DNA of 64,000 nucleotides from Cellulosimicrobium marinum (GCF_020551945.1 NZ_JAJBZH010000008.1:1-64000); one strand, 5' to 3'. Positions 26,207 through 40,021 are shown, numbered from the stretch's first letter. The notes: generated from the letters alone by a model not told the origin. Numbers and translations are program-made.

Positions 26207-27379
26207 TCAGGGTTCGACCCAGCTCCCGGACTCCGCGCTGCGCTCGACCGCGTCGAGGACGCGCTGGACCGCGAGACCGTCGGCGAACGTCGGCGACGGT
26301 GCGGTACCGGCCGCGATGCCCTCCACCAGGTCGACGACCTGGTGCGTGAACGCGTGCTCGTACCCGAGCCCGTGACCGGCCGGCCACCAGTGCCCGACGT
26401 ACGCGTGCTGCGGCTCCGTGACGACGATGCGGCGGAAGCCCGCCGTCGCCGGCTCGTCGGCCGCGTCGAAGAAGTGCAGGACGTTCATGTCCTCGAAGTC
26501 GAACGCGAACGACCCCTTCGAGCCGTTGACCTCGAGACGGATCGCGTTCTTGCGCCCGTACGCGAACCGGGTCGCCTCGAACGTCCCGATCCCGCCGCCG
26601 GACAGCCGCGCGAGGAACACCGCGGCGTCGTCCACCGTGACCGGGCCCTTCTCGGTCCCGCCCTGCCCGGACAGGCCCGCGAACTCCGTCGCGATCGGAC
26701 GCTCGGTGACGAACGTCTCGAGCATCCCCGTGACGCCCGTGATGCGCTCCCCCGTGATGAACTGGGCGAGGTCGATGACGTGCGCCCCGATGTCGCCGAG
26801 CGCACCGCTGCCGGCCTTCGCCTTGTCGAGGCGCCACGACAGGGGCGCGTCCTCGTCCGCGATCCAGTCCTGCAGGTACTGCGCGCGCACGTGCCGGACC
26901 GTCCCGATCCGGCCGTCCGCGACGAGCTGGCGGGCGAGCTGGATCGCGGGGACCCGGCGGTACGTGAAGCCGACCATCGCGACCTGGCCGCGGGCTGCCG
27001 CCGCCTCCGCGGCGGCGACCATCTTCTCGGCCTCCGCCACCGTGTTCGCGAGCGGCTTCTCGCACAGGACGTGCTTGCCCGCCTCGAGCGCGGCGATCGC
27101 GATCTCGGCGTGCGTGTCCCCCGGGGTGCAGACGTCGACGAGGTCGACGTCGTCCCGGGCGACGAGTGCCTGCCAGCTCGTCTCCGTGGACTCCCACCCC
27201 AGACGCTGGGCCGCCGCGGCGACCGCCTCGGGGTTGCGTCCGCCGAGCACCCGCATGCGCGGGTCGAGCGGCAGGTCGAAGAAGCGGGGGGCGGTCCGCC
27301 AGGCCTGCGAGTGCGCTGCCCCCATGAACGAGTACCCGACCATTCCAACACCGAGCGCGGTGCCGTTGTGTGCTGCCAT
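26207..27379 (-). CDS. Gfo/Idh/MocA family NAD(P)-dependent oxidoreductase
   Basis: The 390 residues start with the Rossmann motif VGMVGYSFMGAAHS (about 11-24). The catalytic Lys is in CEKPLA and the active-site His in GDIGAHVIDL. It shares QYLQDW and the GSGALGDIG region with the operon 1 oxidoreductase (SYLQDW, SRAFGDIG) but lacks that protein's N-terminal extension. It would act on a sugar imported by the adjacent transporter, probably forming a 3-keto product. ATG 27379 has a GGAAGG site. It sits between the binding-protein gene and the second ThuA-GSDH gene. Confidence 0.9.
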   Translation of the reverse strand: MAAHNGTALGVGMVGYSFMGAAHSQAWRTAPRFFDLPLDPRMRVLGGRNPEAVAAAAQRLGWESTETSWQALVARDDVDLVDVCTPGDTHAEIAIAALEAGKHVLCEKPLANTVAEAEKMVAAAEAAAARGQVAMVGFTYRRVPAIQLARQLVADGRIGTVRHVRAQYLQDWIADEDAPLSWRLDKAKAGSGALGDIGAHVIDLAQFITGERITGVTGMLETFVTERPIATEFAGLSGQGGTEKGPVTVDDAAVFLARLSGGGIGTFEATRFAYGRKNAIRLEVNGSKGSFAFDFEDMNVLHFFDAADEPATAGFRRIVVTEPQHAYVGHWWPAGHGLGYEHAFTHQVVDLVEGIAAGTAPSPTFADGLAVQRVLDAVERSAESGSWVEP

Positions 27380-27396
27380 GACGTTCCTTCCCTGCG

Positions 27397-27443
27397 CGCG
27401 CCCACGGCCCGCCGGGCTGCTGCCCGGGCGGACCGTGGGCGCG
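27397..27443 (-). terminator. Hairpin between binding-protein and oxidoreductase genes
   Basis: Near-perfect inverted repeat: 27397-27417 pairs with 27422-27443, about 20 bp with one bulge and one G-U pair. As in operon 1, the hairpin follows the binding-protein gene, which fits mRNA stabilisation or partial termination. Confidence 0.55.
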
Positions 27444-27484
27444 GTCCGCGTGCTCCCTGCTGACGACTCCGGTGACGCCGTCGG

Positions 27485-28549
27485 TCAGGAGTCGAACGCG
27501 GTGGGCAGGTACTGCTCGACGTTGTCCGCCGTCACGACGGGCGCGTAGAGCTGGACGGTGCGCGGGACGCCCGACGACGCCAGGTCGCTCATGTTCTTGT
27601 CGTGCGCGACGAGACGGGCGAGCTTGATGCCGTCCGCGGCCTGCGTCGACGGGTAGATGACCGTGGCCTGGAGGACCGAGTCACCCGACTGGATGTGCTC
27701 CATGACCTGGCGCGAGCCCGCGCCGCCGACCATGAAGAACTCGTCACGGCCCGCGTTCTCGATCGCCGCGAGGACGCCGACGCCCTGGTCGTCGTCGTGG
27801 TTCCAGATGGCGTCGATCTCCGGCTCGGCCTGCAGGAGGTTCGACGTCGCCGTCTCGCCGCCCTGGACGGTGAAGTCGGCCTGGACCTGCGTCGAGACCT
27901 CGAGGCCGCAGTCGGAGAGCGCGTCGGCGAAGCCCTGGCTGCGGTCCTGCGTGAGCGGCAGCGACGCGATGCCCTGGATCTCGGCGATCACGGCGTCGGA
28001 CTGGTCGCCGAGCTGCTCGCAGATGTACGTGCCGGCGCTCACGCCCATGCCGTAGTTGTCGCCCAGGACGGTCGAGCGGGCGGCGAACGGGCTGGAGAAC
28101 TCGCGGTCGACGTTGATGACCGGGATGCCGGCCTCCATGGCCTCCGTGGCGATCTCGGTGAGGGCGGCGCCGTCGAACGGCAGCAGGACGATCGCGTCGA
28201 CCTCGTCGTTGATGAAGCCCTGGATCTGGCTGATCTGGACGTTGACGTCGTTCGTGCCCTCCGCGACGCGGAGCTCGACGTCCTCGTAGTTCTCGGCCTC
28301 GGCCTGCGCGGCCGACGTGATGGCGCCCATCCAGCCGTGGTCGGCGGCGGGGGCCGAGAAGCCGATGACGACCTCGTCGCCCGGCGCGTCGTTGTCGGAG
28401 ACGGCGGTGTTGCCGCCACCGCCGCCGTCGCCCTCGGACTCCTCCTCGGGCGCGGTGTTCGACGTGCACGCCGTCGCGATGAGGGCGAGCGAGGTGGCCG
28501 TGACGGCCGCGACCGCGAGACGGCGGCGCATGGTGGTGCGGACGGACAT
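27485..28549 (-). CDS. ABC sugar transporter substrate-binding lipoprotein
   Basis: The 354-residue lipoprotein has signal-peptide end LALIATAC (Cys28), an acidic Gly-rich linker and a type I periplasmic-binding fold (VIGFSAPAADHGWMGAI, INDEVDAIVLLPFD, IPVINVDREFSSPF, IWNHDDDQGVG). It resembles ribose- and galactofuranose-type binding proteins and delivers a mono- or small oligosaccharide to the permease at 28616. ATG 28549 is preceded by AAGGAGA. It is not closely similar to the operon 1 binding protein, so the two importers probably take different sugars. Confidence 0.9.
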   Translation of the reverse strand: MSVRTTMRRRLAVAAVTATSLALIATACTSNTAPEEESEGDGGGGGNTAVSDNDAPGDEVVIGFSAPAADHGWMGAITSAAQAEAENYEDVELRVAEGTNDVNVQISQIQGFINDEVDAIVLLPFDGAALTEIATEAMEAGIPVINVDREFSSPFAARSTVLGDNYGMGVSAGTYICEQLGDQSDAVIAEIQGIASLPLTQDRSQGFADALSDCGLEVSTQVQADFTVQGGETATSNLLQAEPEIDAIWNHDDDQGVGVLAAIENAGRDEFFMVGGAGSRQVMEHIQSGDSVLQATVIYPSTQAADGIKLARLVAHDKNMSDLASSGVPRTVQLYAPVVTADNVEQYLPTAFDS

Positions 28550-28615
28550 GAGATCTCCTTCGACGATGTCCTGGTGTGGGTGGTGGTGATGCGGGGTTCG
28601 TGGGGACGACGCCCG

Positions 28616-29668
28616 TCAGCCGCTGGACGACGACCGGGTGAAGCGCTGCTGGAGCAGCACGGCGACGATGATGATCGCGCCCTTGGCGATCTGCTGGACC
28701 GAGCTGTCGAGGTTGTTCTGGATGAACAGGTTGGTGAGCGTCGCGAAGATGAGCACGCCGAGGACGGTGCCGACGATCGTGCCGCGACCGCCCGCGAGGA
28801 GCGTGCCGCCGACGACGACCGCCGCGATGGCGTCGAGCTCGTAGAGCAGGCCGTTCGTCGACGACCCGGCCGTGGTACGGGCGAGCATCATCGCGCCCGC
28901 GATCCCGGCCGTGAGACCGGAGAGCGCGTAGAGGTACATCACGTGCCGCTTGACCTTGATACCCGCGAGGCGCGCCGCCTCCGGGTTCCCGCCGACGGCG
29001 ACCGTCCGGCGGCCGAACGTCGTGCGGTTGAGGAGGAACCACCCCGCCACCGCGACGACGATGAAGATCCAGACGATCTTCGGCATGCCGAGCAGGTCGC
29101 CGCGGAACGTGTCCCGGAACGAGTCGTTCTCGACGATCTGCGTCTGCCGGTTGGCGATGAGCTCGGCGAGCCCGCGCGCCGCGACGAGCATCGCGAGCGT
29201 GGCGATGAACGCCACGACCCGTCCGTAGGCGACGAGCACGCCGTTGACGAAGCCCGCGCCGAGACCCACGGCGAGCGCGCACGCGACCATGATGATCCAG
29301 CCGTACTGGTCGGCGAGGGTCTGCGTCGCGAGCGTCGTCGCCCAGACCGACGCGAGACCGAGGACGGAGCCCACCGACAGGTCGATCCCGCCCGCCGTGA
29401 TGACGAACGTCATGCCGATGCTGACGACGCCGATGACGGAGGCGAGCGACAGGATGACCATGAAATTGTCGAGGCTCGCGAACCTCGACCCGGCGGTCGC
29501 GTACCCGACGACGACGAGCGCCAGGAGTGCCGCGACGAGGCCCAGGTTGCGGCCGGCCCCTCCCGACAGGAGGTTGCGGCCGCGGCTCGCCGAGCCGGCG
29601 TCCTGCTTCTCGGCGCGGCCTGACTCGTCCGCGGTCGGCGTCGACGCCGACACCTTCTGCTCGCTCAC
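28616..29668 (-). CDS. ABC sugar transporter permease (RbsC type)
   Basis: The 350-residue integral membrane protein of the CUT2 permease family has VITAGGIDLSVGSVLGL, VVAFIATLAMLVAARG and AVVVGGTLLAGGRGTIVG motifs. Its N-terminus is a charged cytosolic stretch of about 35 residues. It is the only permease of operon 2 and probably works as a homodimer, unlike the two-permease importer of operon 1. The start overlaps the ATPase stop by 4 bp (ATGA). Confidence 0.92.
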   Translation of the reverse strand: MSEQKVSASTPTADESGRAEKQDAGSASRGRNLLSGGAGRNLGLVAALLALVVVGYATAGSRFASLDNFMVILSLASVIGVVSIGMTFVITAGGIDLSVGSVLGLASVWATTLATQTLADQYGWIIMVACALAVGLGAGFVNGVLVAYGRVVAFIATLAMLVAARGLAELIANRQTQIVENDSFRDTFRGDLLGMPKIVWIFIVVAVAGWFLLNRTTFGRRTVAVGGNPEAARLAGIKVKRHVMYLYALSGLTAGIAGAMMLARTTAGSSTNGLLYELDAIAAVVVGGTLLAGGRGTIVGTVLGVLIFATLTNLFIQNNLDSSVQQIAKGAIIIVAVLLQQRFTRSSSSG

Positions 29669-31185
29669 GCGACACTTCCTTCCATGACCATGTCGAGCAC
29701 CTGGTGCTCGTCGATCGATGCGGCGGGTCCCTGGTGCACGACGCGTCCCTCGGAGATGACGAGGACACGGTCGGCCAGACCCAGGACTTCGGGGATCTCG
29801 CTGGAGACGACGACGACGGCGGCGCCCTCGTCGGCAAGGCGGCGGATCAGGGCGTAGATCTCTGCGCGGGCGCCGACGTCGACACCGCGCGTGGGCTCGT
29901 CGAGGAGCAGGACGCGGCAGCCGTGCACGAGCCAGCGGGCGAGCATCGCCTTCTGCTGGTTCCCGCCCGAGAGCGTGCGGATCGCCCGGTCGACGCCGGT
30001 GGGACGCAGCTCGAGGGACTCGGCCTGCTCCTTCGCCGCCTTGCGCTCGGCACGCTCGTCGAGGAACCCGGCCTTGGCGAACCGGGCGAAGGTCGACAGC
30101 GTGACGTTGCGGTAGACCGGCTCGTCGAGCAGGAGGCCCTGGCTCTTGCGCTCCTCGGGAGCGAGCCCGATCCCGGCGTCCACGGCGGCGGCGACCGACC
30201 CGGCGCGCAGCCGGCGGCCGTCGACGGTGACGCGCCCGCCGGTGGCGCGCCGTGCGCCGTAGACCGTCTCGAGGATCTCGGAGCGGCCTGCGCCGACGAG
30301 CCCCGCGAGGCCGACGATCTCCCCGGCCCGCACCTGCATGCTCACGTCGGCGAACGTGCCGCGCAACGACAGGTCCTGCACGTCGAGGACGACCGGGGCG
30401 TCGTCGGGCAGGTCCGGGGCGTCGGGGAAGACGAACTCGACGGACCGGCCGGTCATGAGGGTGATGAGCTGCGAGGTCGGCGTGTCGGCGACGGAGAGGT
30501 TCTGCGCGACGGTGCGCCCGTCCTTGAGGACCGTGATCCGGTCGCCGATCTCGCGGATCTCCTCGAGACGGTGCGAGATGTAGACGACCGCGACACCGGA
30601 CGACGAGAGCTCCTTGACGACGCGGAAGAGGTTGCCCACCTCCTCGGAGTCGAGCACCGCGGACGGCTCGTCCATGACGATGACCCGGGCGTCGTGGGAG
30701 AGCGCGCGCGCCATCGACACGATCTGCTTGCCCGCGGCCGACAGCTCGCCGACCTCCCGGGTCGGGGAGATCTCGGAGTGCCCGAGACGCTCGAGGATGT
30801 CGCGCGTGCGCTTGACGGCCTCGCGGCGCTGGGAGAAGCCGAGGGTCGCGAGCTCGTGGCCGAGGTAGACGTTCTCCGCCACGGTGAGACCGTCCACGAC
30901 GTCGAGCTCCTGGTACATCGTCGCGACGCCGTGCCGCAGCGCGGCGACGGGGTCGGAGATGCTGATGGGCTCGCCGTCGAGGAGGATCGTGCCCTCGGTC
31001 GGCTGGTGGGCGCCGGCGAGCACCTTGATGAGCGTGGACTTGCCGGCGCCGTTCTGCCCGAGGAGGCAGTGGACCTCTCCGGGGAGGATCTCGAGGTCGA
31101 CCCCGTCGAGCGCCCGCGCTCCGGGGAAGACCTTGACGATGCCCTGCATCTGCAGGAACGGCTGGGGTGGGTCTGCGGTGACCAT
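29665..31185 (-). CDS. Sugar ABC transporter ATPase, two nucleotide-binding domains
   Basis: This is a 506-residue CUT2 ATPase. The first domain has Walker A GQNGAGKST (43-51), signature ELSAAGKQ and Walker B VIVMDEPSAVL; the second has degenerate AGLVGAGRSE, signature LSGGNQQK and Walker B VLLLDEPTRG. ATG 31185 is chosen over an upstream in-frame Met because a TTGACG-17-TAGGTT promoter puts +1 at this codon. It is the first gene of operon 2 and energises import with the permease and binding protein downstream. Confidence 0.93.
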   Translation of the reverse strand: MVTADPPQPFLQMQGIVKVFPGARALDGVDLEILPGEVHCLLGQNGAGKSTLIKVLAGAHQPTEGTILLDGEPISISDPVAALRHGVATMYQELDVVDGLTVAENVYLGHELATLGFSQRREAVKRTRDILERLGHSEISPTREVGELSAAGKQIVSMARALSHDARVIVMDEPSAVLDSEEVGNLFRVVKELSSSGVAVVYISHRLEEIREIGDRITVLKDGRTVAQNLSVADTPTSQLITLMTGRSVEFVFPDAPDLPDDAPVVLDVQDLSLRGTFADVSMQVRAGEIVGLAGLVGAGRSEILETVYGARRATGGRVTVDGRRLRAGSVAAAVDAGIGLAPEERKSQGLLLDEPVYRNVTLSTFARFAKAGFLDERAERKAAKEQAESLELRPTGVDRAIRTLSGGNQQKAMLARWLVHGCRVLLLDEPTRGVDVGARAEIYALIRRLADEGAAVVVVSSEIPEVLGLADRVLVISEGRVVHQGPAASIDEHQVLDMVMEGSVA

Positions 31186-31192
31186 GTCGGCG

Positions 31193-31221
31193 AACCTAGC
31201 GAACCTTCTGACGGCCGTCAA
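31193..31221 (-). promoter_or_regulatory. Promoter of operon 2, TTGACG-17-TAGGTT
   Basis: The minus-strand -35 TTGACG is at 31221-31216 and -10 TAGGTT at 31198-31193, 7 nt before ATG 31185. Its geometry is the same as at operon 1, so the mRNA is probably leaderless. Confidence 0.75.
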
Positions 31222-31228
31222 TCATAAG
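31205..31228. promoter_or_regulatory. Operator site B, CTTCTG-N12-CATAAG
   Basis: Half-sites CTTCTG (31205-31210) and CATAAG (31223-31228) are 12 bp apart and overlap the -35 and spacer of the operon 2 promoter in the same register as site A. Confidence 0.65.
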
Positions 31229-31502
31229 TCCGCCCTCTTTTGAGCCCGTTACCACTCTGTAACCGACAAAAGTGGCGCTGGCGCGCGGATCCACCGCCCG
31301 GGAGGGTCTGCTACCGTCACGCTCCGGCACGCGTCGGTGCGCACCCGACCGACGTCGGACCATGACCGCGGTGTCACCGGACGGGTCGCGTGGTTCCAGG
31401 TCACGGAGGACAGGGGGCGGGGTGCGGGCCGAGAGGCGAGCCCGGGACGGGAGGAACGGACCTCCGGAACTTTCGGCGACCTCGGTGTCGCCTTGGAAGG
31501 CG

Positions 31503-31531
31503 ACGGTAGGGTACCTTTTGGCGATCGTCAA
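31503..31531 (-). promoter_or_regulatory. Second minus-strand promoter, TTGACG-17-TACCGT
   Basis: -35 TTGACG is at 31531-31526 and -10 TACCGT at 31508-31503. It has the same spacing and operator register as the promoters of operons 1 and 2. It would start about 310 nt upstream of the operon 2 ATPase and read through operator B. No coding frame is evident in that leader. Confidence 0.45.
31507..31512 (+). promoter_or_regulatory. Possible -10 box (TAGGGT) of the ROK gene
   Basis: TAGGGT lies just before operator C. The expected start near 31519 falls inside the operator, which would fit autorepression. I see no good -35, and an 80-nt leader would result. Confidence 0.35.
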
Positions 31532-31538
31532 GCAAAAG
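31515..31538. promoter_or_regulatory. Operator site C, CTTTTG-N12-CAAAAG
   Basis: This is the most symmetric of the three copies: CTTTTG at 31515-31520 and CAAAAG at 31533-31538 are exact inverted repeats 12 bp apart. It sits between the ROK gene and operon 2. Confidence 0.65.
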
Positions 31539-31598
31539 CCGATGAATCGTCCGTGACCAGCGGGCGACCGACGAGAGGCTCCGTGATTCACTGTGCCC

Positions 31599-32780
31599 AT
31601 GGAGGAACTGCTCAAGTTCGCGCCACGCCCGACCGGTGCCGGGGACATGTTCCAGCTGCTCCGGGACGGTCAGCCTCGCACGCGCGCGGACCTGGCGTCG
31701 ATCACCGGCCAGGCACGTTCCACCATCGCGGCACGGATCGACCTCCTCATGACCGCCGGGCTCATCGCCCCCGCCGGTGAGGCGAGCTCCACCGGCGGTC
31801 GGCCGCCCGTCACCTTCGCCTTCAACCCCGGCGCCCGCATCGTCCTCGCCGTGGACCTCGGCGCCACCCACGCGCGCCTCGCGGTCACCGACCTCGCCTC
31901 GAACGTCCTCGCCGAGACCGACGCCGCGCTCGCCATCGCCGACGGGCCCGACGTCGTGCTCTCCTGGGTGGCCGAGACGGGCGAGAAGCTCGTCGCGACG
32001 ACCGGCCGGAGCATCGACGACCTCGTGAGCGTCGGCGTGGGCCTCCCCGGGCCCGTCGAGCACTCCACGGGTCGGCCGATCAACCCGCCGATCATGCCCG
32101 CGTGGGACGACGTCGACGTCCCCGGGATCCTCGCCAAGCACTTCGACGCCGCGGTCCTCGTCGACAACGACGTCAACATCATGGCGCTCGGCGAGCACCG
32201 GACCGCGTGGCCGACCGTCACCGACATGCTCTTCGTCAAGGTGGCGACCGGCATCGGCTCCGGCATCATCGCCGACGGCGAGCTGCGCCGCGGCGCCCAG
32301 GGCGCCGCGGGCGACATCGGGCACGTCGTCGTGCCGAGCGCCGCGGACGTGCCGTGCCGCTGCGGGAACGTCGGCTGCCTCGAGGCCGTCGCGAGCGGGC
32401 AGGCGGTCGCCACCGCGCTCGCCACGGCGGGCCTCGACGCCCGGACCAGCGCCGACGTCGTCACCCTCGTCCGGTCCGGCGACCTCACGGCGAGCCAGTC
32501 GGTGCGCCAGGCCGGCCGCGACATCGGCTCGGTCCTCGCCGCGTGCGTCAGTCTGCTCAACCCGTCGCTCATCGTCATCGGCGGCATCGTCGCCGAGGCC
32601 GGGGAGCACCTCATCGCGGGTATCCGCGAGATCGTCTACCAGCGCTCCCTCCCGCTCGCGACCCAGCACCTGCGGATCGTCACCTCGCAGGCGCGCGGTC
32701 AGGCGGGCGTGCTCGGTGCCAGCGCCATGGCGGTCGATCACGTACTCTCTCCCGCAGCGATCGACGCGCTCGTCAGCTGA
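31599..32780 (+). CDS. ROK family transcriptional regulator
   Basis: This 393-residue protein has an N-terminal winged helix-turn-helix (about 10-70, RADLASITGQARSTIAARI) followed by a ROK sugar-kinase-like domain with DLGAT (86-90), GVGLPGPV, ATGIGSGI and the zinc motif CRCGNVGCLE (Cys253, 255, 260). ROK regulators bind a sugar or sugar phosphate and release DNA. The ATG at 31599 is listed; an in-frame GTG two codons upstream is equally possible, and no ribosome-binding site is clear. It stands divergent to operon 2 with an operator in front and leads a unit with a ThuA gene and a DapA-like gene. It is the likely regulator of both large operons. Confidence 0.88.
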   Translation: MEELLKFAPRPTGAGDMFQLLRDGQPRTRADLASITGQARSTIAARIDLLMTAGLIAPAGEASSTGGRPPVTFAFNPGARIVLAVDLGATHARLAVTDLASNVLAETDAALAIADGPDVVLSWVAETGEKLVATTGRSIDDLVSVGVGLPGPVEHSTGRPINPPIMPAWDDVDVPGILAKHFDAAVLVDNDVNIMALGEHRTAWPTVTDMLFVKVATGIGSGIIADGELRRGAQGAAGDIGHVVVPSAADVPCRCGNVGCLEAVASGQAVATALATAGLDARTSADVVTLVRSGDLTASQSVRQAGRDIGSVLAACVSLLNPSLIVIGGIVAEAGEHLIAGIREIVYQRSLPLATQHLRIVTSQARGQAGVLGASAMAVDHVLSPAAIDALVS

Positions 32781-32853
32781 TGGGCGCGCCGACGCGCCCG
32801 GCCGCGGCGCGGCGGGCACGAGGGACCTGTGTGACGAGGCACGAGGAGGACTC

Positions 32854-33519
32854 ATGACCGAGCGGGACCGGCGCGCGCTCGTCGTCCGGGGCGGATGGCC
32901 CGGACATGCACCGGAGGAGGCGGCGGAGCTCTTCGTCCCGTTCCTGGAGTCGTCCGGCTTCGACGTCACGCTCGAGAACACCCTCGAGGTGTACGCCGAC
33001 ACGGACTTCATGAGCGACCTCGACCTCGTCGTCCAGTGCTGGACGATGGGCGAGATCCTGCCCGACGAGATGCGGGGACTGCGCACCGCCGTCACGAACG
33101 GCACCGGCTTCGCGGGGTGGCACGGCGGCATCGTCGACTCGTTCCGGCTCGCCACGGACTACCTGCAGATGGTCGGCGGACAGTTCGCCGCCCACGCGCA
33201 CGACCTCGTGGACCACACGGTCGACGTGGTGCCGGAGCGGGCGGACCACGAGATCGTCGCCGGGGTGGGCCCGATCGCCCTGCGCTCCGAGCAGTACTGG
33301 GTGCTCGCGGACTCCTACAACGACGTCCTCGCGACGACGACGATCCACCCGCACGACGGCGACCCGTGGCGCGAGCCCGTGGTCTGCCCGGCGGTGTGGA
33401 CACGGCAGTGGGGCGCGGGGCGCGTGTTCGTCTCCACGATGGGTCACCAGCTTGCCGACCTGGAGGTCCCCGCCGTGCGGACGATCGTCGAGCGCGGGCT
33501 GCTCTGGGCCGCGCGCTGA
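32854..33519 (+). CDS. ThuA domain-containing protein (single domain, cytosolic)
   Basis: The 221 residues form a bare ThuA domain: ALVVRGGWPGHAPEEAAE at the start, DLVVQCWTMGEI, GFAGWHGGIVDSFR, and GAGRVFVSTMGHQLADLE near the end. There is no signal peptide, so unlike the two giant paralogues in the window it acts in the cytosol. ThuA proteins convert 3-keto-glucosides downstream of a Gfo/Idh/MocA dehydrogenase (trehalose utilisation ThuAB). ATG 32854 has GAGGAGG 4 nt upstream. The next gene begins 8 bp after the stop. Confidence 0.88.
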   Translation: MTERDRRALVVRGGWPGHAPEEAAELFVPFLESSGFDVTLENTLEVYADTDFMSDLDLVVQCWTMGEILPDEMRGLRTAVTNGTGFAGWHGGIVDSFRLATDYLQMVGGQFAAHAHDLVDHTVDVVPERADHEIVAGVGPIALRSEQYWVLADSYNDVLATTTIHPHDGDPWREPVVCPAVWTRQWGAGRVFVSTMGHQLADLEVPAVRTIVERGLLWAAR

Positions 33520-33527
33520 CCGCGCGG

Positions 33528-34466
33528 GTGCTCCCCTTCCGCGGGCTCCTCGCGTACCCCGTCACGCCCCTCGGGCCCGACGGCGCCCCCGACCTGGGCG
33601 TCCTCTCCCGCCTCGTGCTCGACGCCGCGCGCGCCGGGGTCGACGGCGTCGCCGTCCTCGCGTCGTCGGGTGCCGGGGTGACGTTCGACGCCGCCGAGCG
33701 CGACGCCGTCGTGCGTGCCGCGGTCGAGGCGGCTGCCTCGGCGGGCCCCCGGGACTCCGCTGACCGCGCCTCGGATCGGGTCCCGGTGCACGCGGCGGTG
33801 AGCGGCGCGTCGACGCGCGAGGTCGTGGCACGGGCGCGCGCGGCCCAGCGCGCCGGAGCCGACGGGCTGGTCCTCGCTCCGTTCTCCTACGTCCCGCTCG
33901 TCGACGCGGAGGTCGTGGCCCTCTTCGGCGCCGTGGCGGACGCCGTCGACCTGCCCGTGTGCTTCTACAACAAGCCTGTCCAGACCGGGTACGACCTGTC
34001 TCCCGAGGTCTTCGCACGGCTCGTGCACGACACCACCGTGGTCGCGGTGAAGGACCCCGCGGTCCTCCCCACGCGTGACCACGACCGTGTCGACGCGCTG
34101 CGTGCCGCAGGTCCCGGCGTGAGCGTCGGGCTCAGCGGCGACGTGCCCCTGCTCGACGACGCCCCGCCGGCCGACGCGTGGCACACCGGGATCGCGGCGC
34201 TCGCCCCCGTCGAGTACCTCGCCGTCCGGCGCGAGCGGGCCGACGGCACCCCGACCCCCGAGGGAGAGGCCTCGCGGCGGTGGCTGCTCGAGGTCGCGCG
34301 CGCGACGGCGGCGATGCGGCCCGTCAGCGCCCTGCACGCGCTCGCGAACGCCCTGGGCGTGCCGACCGCTCCCCCGCGCGGCCCGTCCCTGCCCGTCACC
34401 GCGGCCGAGAAGGCGACGCTGCGCGACCTCGTCGCCCGGCGGCCCGCCCTGCCCGTGGTCCGGTGA
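33528..34466 (+). CDS. Dihydrodipicolinate synthase (DapA)/N-acetylneuraminate lyase family protein
   Basis: The 312 residues form a class I aldolase-type TIM barrel. The Schiff-base Lys is in VVAVKDPA and the catalytic Tyr in VCFYNKP. The carboxylate-binding GTTGE of true DapA is replaced by SSGAGVTF, so lysine synthesis is unlikely. It is probably a 2-keto-3-deoxy-sugar-acid aldolase or dehydratase acting on the product of the ThuA route. GTG 33528 lies 8 bp after the ThuA stop without a ribosome-binding site, so translation is probably coupled. It converges on ligA. Confidence 0.78.
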   Translation: MLPFRGLLAYPVTPLGPDGAPDLGVLSRLVLDAARAGVDGVAVLASSGAGVTFDAAERDAVVRAAVEAAASAGPRDSADRASDRVPVHAAVSGASTREVVARARAAQRAGADGLVLAPFSYVPLVDAEVVALFGAVADAVDLPVCFYNKPVQTGYDLSPEVFARLVHDTTVVAVKDPAVLPTRDHDRVDALRAAGPGVSVGLSGDVPLLDDAPPADAWHTGIAALAPVEYLAVRRERADGTPTPEGEASRRWLLEVARATAAMRPVSALHALANALGVPTAPPRGPSLPVTAAEKATLRDLVARRPALPVVR

Positions 34467-34510
34467 GCTTCGACGAGCGCGTGCCGGCGGGCCTGGGGCA
34501 CCCGTAGCGC

Positions 34511-40006
<5,496 letters not shown>

Positions 40007-40021
40007 TCAGCGGTCTCTCTA

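Noticed and set aside
31196-31648. Small minus-strand gene in the ROK/operon 2 gap
   Set aside because: The frame spans operators and promoters and has no ribosome-binding site or motif.
33528-34466. True dihydrodipicolinate synthase (dapA)
   Set aside because: The GTTGE motif is missing and the gene is coupled to thuA under a sugar regulator, so lysine biosynthesis is not supported.
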